NCBI GenBank assembly: GCA_937969125.1
Contig: CALBVA010000309.1
Coordinates: forward strand, 1 to 20,121
DNA: 20,121 bases
Source: an uncultured Verrucomicrobiales bacterium
GTDB taxonomy: Bacteria; Verrucomicrobiota; Verrucomicrobiia; Verrucomicrobiales; Akkermansiaceae
Direction: 5' to 3'
The notes below the pieces were generated by a model. The model did not search any database, was not told where the DNA came from, and worked only from the letters and a program-made list of their open reading frames with translations. Made by a program: the position numbers and the translations under genes. Shown here piece by piece: positions 14,574 to 20,121 of the stretch (the stretch's first letter is position 1; each line of letters begins with the position of its first letter).

Positions 14574-15638
14574 TCAATACTCTTCGACCGGGCTTTGACT
14601 TGGTCGCGCTGGATCGAAGCGCTTCTGGCCAATCACTTCCTCCGTTAGGTCAGTGAGGGTGGCATTAATGGTATCCCAATTCTTCATGCTGAACTGCGGT
14701 GGTAACTTCAGCTTCTTCCGCCGCTTCAGGATGCGTTTTTCAGAATCGTCATCGCGGACATCGAGGGTTTTGAGAACCTCGGGGAGATTCTTCATATCGT
14801 GACAAACCAGAGCGATGTCTGCGCCAGCTTCCAGGGCGAGGCGGATGTCATTTCCGCGTCCGTGGGTTTTGACGATCGCTCCCATATCCAGGTCATCGGT
14901 CAGGATCAGGCCCTTGTAGCCGAGCTGGTCGCGGAGCAGTCCGGTGATGATGCGTTTGCTCAGCGAAGCCGGCATCTCCGGATCGAGCTGAGGGAAGTGG
15001 AGGTGACAGGTCATGATGGCATCGAGCTCCGGAGCCAGCGCGGTGTAGGGGAGGAGGTCCTCTTTGAGAAGATCGCTGAGGGAAATATCGGCGACGGGGA
15101 GATCGTGATGCGGGTCGCTGAGCGCGAGGCCGTTGGTCGGGAAATGCTTTCCACAACTCAGGACGTGCTGCTTCCGCATCCAGCGATTGAAGGTTCCCGC
15201 TTTATTAATGACGTCCTGCGAATCGTTTCCCCAGCATCGTCCGCGCAGGCCGTTTTGCTGATCCGGAAAGTGATCGAGGTCCAGGACGGGGGCGAAATTG
15301 AGATTGATCCCCAGCAGCTCCAGCAGCTGCCCGGTCGAGGCTCCAAACTGCGCGATCTGATGACTCGTAGCCTTCTCCGCCATCGTCGCGGCGTCCGGCG
15401 GTGCACAGCTGAATTCGCGGGTGCGCCACACACGGCCTCCTTCCTGATCGATCGAAATAAAGGGCCGGTCGTAAGACAGCTCGCCAAGTGAATCGGTGAG
15501 TTCGCGAATTTGTTCCGGTGATTCCAGATTCCGCGAAAAGAGAATGTATCCCGCGGGCTGAATCTCCCGGAAGAGATCTTTCTCCGTCGGAGTGAGTTCC
15601 AGACCTTCGAGTCCTACGATGAGGCGGGCGGCATTCAT
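14574..15638 (-). CDS. nagZ: Beta-N-acetylhexosaminidase, GH3 family (NagZ-like)
   Basis: A 354-aa cytoplasmic-type protein without a signal peptide, close to NagZ length. NagZ removes GlcNAc from 1,6-anhydro-muropeptides during cell-wall recycling. Motifs are SIDQEGGRVWR (62-72), GKHFP (163-167), SDPHHDLP (174-181) and TDDLDMGAI (247-255). D248 is the expected nucleophile, and D175/H177 form the Asp-His acid/base pair. The usual KHFPGHG reads KHFPTNG here, a change in a loop beside the active site. The C-terminal 50 residues are Lys/Arg rich. Its ATG overlaps the pyrG stop by one base (TGATG), and it is the last gene of kdsB-pyrG-nagZ. Confidence 0.9.
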   Translation of the reverse strand: MNAARLIVGLEGLELTPTEKDLFREIQPAGYILFSRNLESPEQIRELTDSLGELSYDRPFISIDQEGGRVWRTREFSCAPPDAATMAEKATSHQIAQFGASTGQLLELLGINLNFAPVLDLDHFPDQQNGLRGRCWGNDSQDVINKAGTFNRWMRKQHVLSCGKHFPTNGLALSDPHHDLPVADISLSDLLKEDLLPYTALAPELDAIMTCHLHFPQLDPEMPASLSKRIITGLLRDQLGYKGLILTDDLDMGAIVKTHGRGNDIRLALEAGADIALVCHDMKNLPEVLKTLDVRDDDSEKRILKRRKKLKLPPQFSMKNWDTINATLTDLTEEVIGQKRFDPARPSQSPVEEY

Positions 15639-17266
15639 CAGCTTTCCGTGGCGGCCTTGTCAGCTTTCTTCTTCGTGAGTGAAGCTGCCACGAATCCCGC
15701 AAAGATCGGGTGGGGCGAATTCGGCTTCGATTTAAACTCCGGGTGGAATTGCGCCGCGATGAAGAAGGGGTGGTTGGGGATTTCCACGATCTCGACGAGG
15801 CCGGATCCCTTGGCGACTGAAGAAATGACCAGTCCGGCTTCTTCCAATTTCTCCCGGTAGGCCGGATTAAACTCGTAGCGATGGCGGTGGCGTTCGTGGA
15901 TCGTTTCCGCCCCGTCATAAAGTTTTGAAGCCAGTGTGCCGGGGTGGATGATGGATTCGCTGGAGCCGAGGCGCATCGAGGCACCCTTATCTTCCACGCC
16001 CTGTTGTTCTTCCTGCAGGCTGATCACTGGATGTGGGTTGTCTTTTTTAAACTCGGTGGAATTGGCCCCGGTCAATCCCGCGACATTCCGTGCGTACTCG
16101 ATGGTGGCGATCTGCATCCCGAGGCAGATTCCGAAGTAGGGGATGCCGTTCTCACGGGCGTATTGGGCGGCGAGGATTTTGCCCTCGGTGCCACGTTCGC
16201 CAAAGCCGCCCGGAACGAGCAGTCCGTGAACTTTTGGAATGATCGCTTCGGCTCCTTTCTTCTCGATTTCCTCGGGATCGATTTTGATGATCTTTACCTT
16301 CGTGTCGTGATGAGCACCCGCGATGGTGAGAGATTCGTAGATGGACTTATAGGCGTCATTTAGCTCGATGTATTTCCCGACCACTCCGATCCGGATCTTG
16401 AACTCGGGATGGACGAGGCAGTGTACAAAACTCTCCCATTGGGTGAGATCCGGGGTGTTCGATTCGATGCCCAGAACATCCGAAACGAGGCGGTCGATCT
16501 TATCCCGTCGTAAATCCAGCGGGCATTCGTAGATCGTGTTTTTGACATCGCGGAAGGCCACCACGTTCTTCTGCTCGACGTTGCAGAACATCGCAATTTT
16601 TCGGCGGTTATCGGCATCCAACTCATGCTCGGTGCGGCAGATGATGATGTCCGGCTGGATTCCAATTTCGCGCAGCTTCGCGACGGATTGCTGGGTCGGC
16701 TTGGTCTTGATCTCACCGGCGGCGCGCACCATCGGGAGAAGGGTGACGTGGATGAAACAGACATTCTCCCGCCCGACATCAAGGGAGAATTGACGAAGAG
16801 CCTCCAGGAAGAGGTGGCCTTCAATGTCACCCACAGTGCCGCCGATCTCGGTGATGATGACGTCGGCATCGGACTTGTGAGTGGCCTCGCGGAGGCGCGC
16901 TTTGATCTCGTCCGTGACATGCGGAATGAATTGGACGGTCGCCCCGAGATACTTTCCCTTCCGCTCGTTCTTGATGACATTCTCGAAGACTTGACCGGAG
17001 CTCAATGAGTTCCGCTGGGAGAGATTCGAGTGGGTGAAGCGTTCGTAGTGTCCGAGGTCTAGGTCGGTCTCGGCTCCATCATCGAGGACATAGACTTCGC
17101 CGTGTTGGTAGGGCGACATCGTGCCGGGATCGACATTCAGATAGGGATCAAATTTCTGAATGAGCACCTTCAGGCCGCGATGCTCCAGAAGCGTGCCGAT
17201 GGAGGCGGCGGCGAGGCCCTTTCCGAGGGAGGAGACGACGCCTCCGGTGACAAAGATGTATTTCAT
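15638..17266 (-). CDS. pyrG: CTP synthase
   Basis: A 542-aa protein of standard length that makes CTP from UTP, glutamine and ATP. The N-terminal synthetase domain starts MKYIFVTGGVVSSLGKGLAA and contains KFDPYLNVDPGTM and ITEIGGTVGDIEG. The class I glutamine amidotransferase domain has PGGFGERGTEGK (352-363), nucleophile C381 in FGICLGMQ, and H508/E510 in QFHPEF. All key residues are present. It overlaps kdsB by 4 bp (ATGA) upstream and nagZ by 1 bp downstream, which suggests strict co-expression. Supply of CTP to CMP-Kdo synthesis explains its placement beside kdsB, a common arrangement in Gram-negatives. Confidence 0.97.
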   Translation of the reverse strand: MKYIFVTGGVVSSLGKGLAAASIGTLLEHRGLKVLIQKFDPYLNVDPGTMSPYQHGEVYVLDDGAETDLDLGHYERFTHSNLSQRNSLSSGQVFENVIKNERKGKYLGATVQFIPHVTDEIKARLREATHKSDADVIITEIGGTVGDIEGHLFLEALRQFSLDVGRENVCFIHVTLLPMVRAAGEIKTKPTQQSVAKLREIGIQPDIIICRTEHELDADNRRKIAMFCNVEQKNVVAFRDVKNTIYECPLDLRRDKIDRLVSDVLGIESNTPDLTQWESFVHCLVHPEFKIRIGVVGKYIELNDAYKSIYESLTIAGAHHDTKVKIIKIDPEEIEKKGAEAIIPKVHGLLVPGGFGERGTEGKILAAQYARENGIPYFGICLGMQIATIEYARNVAGLTGANSTEFKKDNPHPVISLQEEQQGVEDKGASMRLGSSESIIHPGTLASKLYDGAETIHERHRHRYEFNPAYREKLEEAGLVISSVAKGSGLVEIVEIPNHPFFIAAQFHPEFKSKPNSPHPIFAGFVAASLTKKKADKAATES

Positions 17267-18024
17267 GTGTGCGCGGTGATTTCAGCTTTGAGGAGGGATT
17301 CGATGAGTGGAATTTGATCGGGAGAATCGAGACCGATGGCTTCATGATCGGTGAGATGGATGCGGATGCGCGCGCCGTCTTCCAGCGCGCGGAGCTGCTC
17401 CAGCCCCTCGGCCTGCTCCAGTAATGACGGTGGCAGGGAGACGAAGTGGCGGAGGTAGTCTGCCCGGTATCCATAGAGTCCGAGGTGCCGGTAAGTTGGC
17501 AGGGAAGGGACCCCGTCACGACGGAAGGGGATGGTGGCGCGTGAGAAGTAGAGAGCGTTGTGGTTATTATCAATGACCACCTTCACGATATTGGCGTCAT
17601 TGATGAGGGTAGGATCATCCACCGGGCTGGCGGCGGTGATCATGGAAATGTCTCCGTCTTCCCGCATCGTGCGGGCCAGGGTGTCGACGAGGGCAGAGTC
17701 CAGTAGCGGTTCGTCGCCCTGGATATTCAGAATGTGGGTGGCGGACTCGCATTGGGCAGCGGCCTCCGCGATGCGGTCGGTACCGGAGGGATGGTCGGCG
17801 CGGGTTCGCACGGCGCGGGCGCCGATGCTTTCGCAGAGCTCGGCAATGCGGTCATCATCTGTGGCGATGATCAGCTCATCCAGCTCCTGACAGCGAGAGG
17901 CTCGCTCGAAAACGTGTTGGAGGAGTGGCTTGCCCAGCAGCTGATGAAGCGGCTTTCCGGGGAAGCGGGAAGAGGCCCAGCGGGCCGGGATGATCCCTAC
18001 GATGCGTGAATTTTCGTGGGTGAT
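17263..18024 (-). CDS. kdsB: 3-deoxy-manno-octulosonate cytidylyltransferase (CMP-Kdo synthetase), apparent ATC start
   Basis: A 253-aa protein (family about 250 aa) that activates Kdo with CTP for LPS inner core synthesis. Motifs are VGIIPARWASSRFPGKPL (9-26), LIIATDDDRI, RTRADHPSGTDRIAEA, ILNIQGDEPLL, and YFSRATIPFRRD followed by HLGLYGYR, all canonical. No ATG, GTG or TTG exists in frame close to the N-terminus. The family start should fall about 5-10 residues before IIPAR. There, AAGGAGGAG (18029-18037) is followed six bases after its GGAGG core by ATC (18022-18024), which I take as the start. Extending the frame upstream would translate the ribosome site as RRRRR and run antisense through the symporter gene. 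The stop overlaps the pyrG start by 4 bp. Confidence 0.88.
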   Translation of the reverse strand: MTHENSRIVGIIPARWASSRFPGKPLHQLLGKPLLQHVFERASRCQELDELIIATDDDRIAELCESIGARAVRTRADHPSGTDRIAEAAAQCESATHILNIQGDEPLLDSALVDTLARTMREDGDISMITAASPVDDPTLINDANIVKVVIDNNHNALYFSRATIPFRRDGVPSLPTYRHLGLYGYRADYLRHFVSLPPSLLEQAEGLEQLRALEDGARIRIHLTDHEAIGLDSPDQIPLIESLLKAEITAHT

Positions 18025-18028
18025 AAAT

Positions 18029-18037
18029 CTCCTCCTT
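18029..18037 (-). promoter_or_regulatory. Strong Shine-Dalgarno site that fixes the kdsB start
   Basis: The minus-strand sequence AAGGAGGAG lies directly before the kdsB coding motifs, with the GGAGG core six bases before ATC 18022-18024. It is one of the few strong ribosome sites in this window. A strong site could offset a weak start codon. Confidence 0.7.
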
Positions 18038-18162
18038 CGACGGTTTATGAAAGCTAGGCAGAGGGCTACGGAGGGGCAAGTCCAATTGGCTAAATCGGGC
18101 GAGTTTGTCAGAATTTTCCTCGGGGGTGGACAGTCAAAGTCCGAACAGTCACGTTCTTCACA

Positions 18163-19770
18163 ATGCACGAATGGTTCACCACTCTCGATTGGATCGTCCT
18201 CTTTGGATATCTCATTCTCACCACCGTCATCGGTCACTTCATGGGTGGCAAGCAGGCCACGATTAAGGACTTCTTTGCCGGCGGGAAATCGCTCCCTTGG
18301 TGGGCGGTCTGCGGCTCCATCATCGCGACGGAAATCAGCGGAGTGACCTTCATCGGCGTGCCCGGCGGAGTGATGGCGGCGAATGGTGACTTCACCTATA
18401 TGATGTGGGGTATTGGCTCCGTGATCGGCCGGGTCATTGTCGGCTTGGTTTTTGTGAAGGTCTTTTATGAAGACGAGATCTATAGTCCCTACGACTACAT
18501 GGGGCGGCGAATTAAGCCGCAGCTGAAAACCCTCGCGACGGCCTTCTTCACCGTGGGCTCCATTCTCGGACAAAGCGTCCGCGTGCTGGTGGCGGCATTG
18601 CCGCTCAAGGTCGTGACCGGGTTGGATTTTGAATATTGCATCCTGATTATCGGTATCTTCGCCATCACCTGGACTCTCATGGGCGGCATGCGAACGGTGA
18701 TCTGGACGGATGTCATGCAATTCTGCCTCTTTACGATTGGCGGACTGGTCACGCTTCTCTGGATCGTAGGTCATCTCGATGGAGGATGGTCCACCTTCTG
18801 GACCGTCGCTGATGCCAATGAGAAAACCGGGATGTGGAATTTTGATTTTGGGATCGGGAACGAATTTAAATTCACCTTCTGGGTGGCGATCATCGCGGTG
18901 CCATTCCAGAACCTCACCGCCTTCGGGGTCGATCAGCTCAACGCCCAGCGTATGTTCTGCTGCAAGAATGCTTCAGATGCCAAAAAAGCGATCATCTTCA
19001 GCTCTTTCGGGCAGGCTCTGACCTACCTCATGCTCCTCGTGGGTGCGGCTCTCTTCGTGTTTTATTACAATAATCCCCCCGAAGGGACTCTCGCCGAAAA
19101 CCTGAACTTCATGAAGGATGACAAGCCGAGCACTCTCGCCGATGGGGGAACTCCAAAAGACGGTGATGTTGTCTTCCCGATTTGGATCGTTTCCGAGCTA
19201 CCGCCGGGCCTTGCCGGACTCATTCTTGCTGGTCTCTTTGCGGCCGCCATTTCTAGTCTTGATTCCATCCTCGCTGCTCTCAGTCAGACCACAATCTCGC
19301 TGATTCATAATCCCGAGAATAATCCAAATCTTGATCAGACCATGTTGGTTAAGGCCTCCCGCAAATGGGTCCTGATTTGGGGAGTCGGACTCACCGTTTT
19401 CACGCTGCTGATGAGCTACGTGAAGGATGTCCTTGAGATCCCGATTCTGCCGCTCGCCTTCGGTATGACCACCTACACCATGGGGCCGCTATTGGGGATG
19501 TTCCTCTGTGCCTTAATCGGGAAGGGGAGCTATCGTGGAATTCTTTGTGGAGCAGTCATTTCCTTCATTATCACGATGTTTCTCCGCATGGATATCTGGG
19601 TGCTCATTGATAAGATCAATGGCGGAGTCGACTGGCTCGTCACGCTGCCGACCTACGGGTTTAATGATGAAGGGAAAGTGACCGCGCTCGTCGCTTCAGA
19701 ATGGATGTGGCCCATTGGCACTCTTTTGACCCTCGGAGGGGGGCTTATTGGAGCCCGATTGAAGGAATGA
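18163..19770 (+). CDS. Sodium:solute symporter (SSS family)
   Basis: A 535-aa multi-pass inner-membrane transporter with about 13 hydrophobic segments. The N-terminal part has FFAGGKSLPWWAVCGSIIA followed by TEISGVTFIGVPGG, the usual SSS TM1-TM2 region. The segment LAGLILAGLFAAAISSLDSI (about 351-370) contains S364/S365, equivalent to the conserved sodium-site serines of the family. A soluble loop of about 50 residues (NPPEGTLAENLNFMKDDKPS and on) lies before that segment. The substrate (sugar, amino acid, carboxylate, sialic acid and others are known) cannot be assigned. It is divergent from kdsB across 138 bp. No good ribosome site precedes ATG 18163. Confidence 0.93.
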   Translation: MHEWFTTLDWIVLFGYLILTTVIGHFMGGKQATIKDFFAGGKSLPWWAVCGSIIATEISGVTFIGVPGGVMAANGDFTYMMWGIGSVIGRVIVGLVFVKVFYEDEIYSPYDYMGRRIKPQLKTLATAFFTVGSILGQSVRVLVAALPLKVVTGLDFEYCILIIGIFAITWTLMGGMRTVIWTDVMQFCLFTIGGLVTLLWIVGHLDGGWSTFWTVADANEKTGMWNFDFGIGNEFKFTFWVAIIAVPFQNLTAFGVDQLNAQRMFCCKNASDAKKAIIFSSFGQALTYLMLLVGAALFVFYYNNPPEGTLAENLNFMKDDKPSTLADGGTPKDGDVVFPIWIVSELPPGLAGLILAGLFAAAISSLDSILAALSQTTISLIHNPENNPNLDQTMLVKASRKWVLIWGVGLTVFTLLMSYVKDVLEIPILPLAFGMTTYTMGPLLGMFLCALIGKGSYRGILCGAVISFIITMFLRMDIWVLIDKINGGVDWLVTLPTYGFNDEGKVTALVASEWMWPIGTLLTLGGGLIGARLKE

Positions 19771-19791
19771 TTAAGTGCGCTTAATCATTCC
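19764..19791 (+). terminator. Perfect 12-bp hairpin overlapping the symporter stop codon
   Basis: GGAATGATTAAG (19764-19775) and CTTAATCATTCC (19780-19791) are exact reverse complements around a TGCG tetraloop. The stop codon TGA (19768-19770) lies in the left arm. No T-tract follows directly, so this is not a textbook rho-independent terminator. It may still act as a 3' stability hairpin or a weak terminator that insulates dnaA. Confidence 0.55.
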
Positions 19792-19985
19792 GCTGTGACG
19801 GAAAAATTTCAAAAAAGTCGTGTAACGCTTGTGGAACATACCCGTCGATTTTTAGAAATTTTTTGTGCCGGAAAATGATTCACGGCGACCCGTGTTTGAG
19901 TGCAATTTCGTCATGTCGCAGGGCTGGATTAGATTCACCTGTTAGACGATTCATAATTCACATAGTCACCAGTCAACACACGATA
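19792..19985. other. AT-rich spacer upstream of dnaA, possible origin or promoter region
   Basis: The spacer is visibly AT-richer than its neighbours, with A- and T-runs such as GAAAAATTTCAAAAAA (19801-19816) and TTTTTAGAAATTTTTT (19849-19864). I see no good DnaA box (TTATNCACA). The nearest are TGTGGAACA (about 19831-19839) and TAATTCACA, each with two or three mismatches. A CATAAT at 19952-19957 could be a -10 element, but its -35 is poor. It is therefore the dnaA promoter region; whether replication starts here is open. Confidence 0.4.
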
Positions 19986-20121
19986 ATGAGCACCAAATCC
20001 GGAGGAGGGGATGATGAGCAACATGATGAAAATTTCAAAAAATCGAGCGGTGAAACCGACCTTATTTGGGAACGGGTTAAAACAAAACTCAGCGAGTATC
20101 TGAGCGGTGATGCCTTCACCC
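19986..20121 (+). CDS. dnaA: Chromosomal replication initiator DnaA, N-terminus only
   Basis: The first 45 codons are present and the gene runs off the right edge. After a hydrophilic leader of about 25 residues rich in Gly, Asp and Ser comes DLIWERVKTKLSEYLSGDAFT. This matches the start of DnaA domain I (typically xLWxxVLxxLKxxLSxxSFxTW), which binds DnaB and partner proteins. The leader is longer than in most DnaA proteins, which begin a few residues before the Trp. Only domain I is visible, so identification rests on one helix, supported by the AT-rich upstream region. No clear ribosome site precedes ATG 19986. Confidence 0.75.
   Translation, partial: MSTKSGGGDDEQHDENFKKSSGETDLIWERVKTKLSEYLSGDAFT

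Noticed and set aside
18025..18774. Extension of the kdsB reading frame by 250 codons upstream (503-aa open frame)
   Set aside because: It runs antisense through the well-supported symporter gene, would translate the ribosome site, and adds nothing resembling the family.

Overview
The window looks like a Gram-negative bacterial chromosome next to dnaA. LPS and outer-membrane genes are present: CMP-Kdo synthetase, Lnt, NagZ and a small lipoprotein. My best guess is Verrucomicrobiota or a related PVC lineage, based on the overall character of the proteins (the LOG-family, phospho-sugar mutase and shortened ArgA-like proteins) rather than on any single diagnostic marker. That placement is inference.

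Region 1, about 1-4898, is an AT-richer accessory stretch that ends just past the 3' end of an initiator tRNA gene. A minus-strand Ser/Thr-kinase-like gene runs off the left edge and is broken by an 8-A homopolymer. Divergent from it is a tight four-gene plus-strand cassette. It encodes (1) an unrecognised 205-aa protein, (2) a PP-loop enzyme of the QueC/QatC/Cap9 type, (3) an XRE helix-turn-helix plus M78 (ImmA/IrrE) metalloprotease, and (4) a PIN-like nuclease. A perfect 10-bp-arm palindrome lies 37 bp upstream of the cassette. This is the best candidate for an undescribed defence or conflict system. The cassette is followed by about 0.5 kb with no convincing gene but with several inverted repeats.

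Region 2, 4859-5111, holds tRNA-fMet (minus) with its terminator and upstream repeats.

Region 3, 5112-14514, is core metabolism. It contains class I DAHP synthase (minus), divergent from a LOG-family nucleosidase-like gene, a TlyA rRNA methyltransferase and a small lipoprotein (plus). An RlmI-like methyltransferase follows on the minus strand. Then come a phospho-sugar mutase, Lnt and an ArgA-like N-acetyltransferase with a reduced kinase domain (plus).

Region 4, 14574-18024, is a minus-strand operon, kdsB-pyrG-nagZ, with overlapping stop/start codons at both junctions. PyrG makes the CTP that KdsB uses to activate Kdo, and NagZ acts in cell-wall recycling. kdsB has no ATG, GTG or TTG at the expected place; a strong Shine-Dalgarno sequence precedes an ATC codon.

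Region 5, 18163-20121, has a sodium:solute symporter, a long hairpin overlapping its stop codon, an AT-rich spacer, and the first 45 codons of dnaA.
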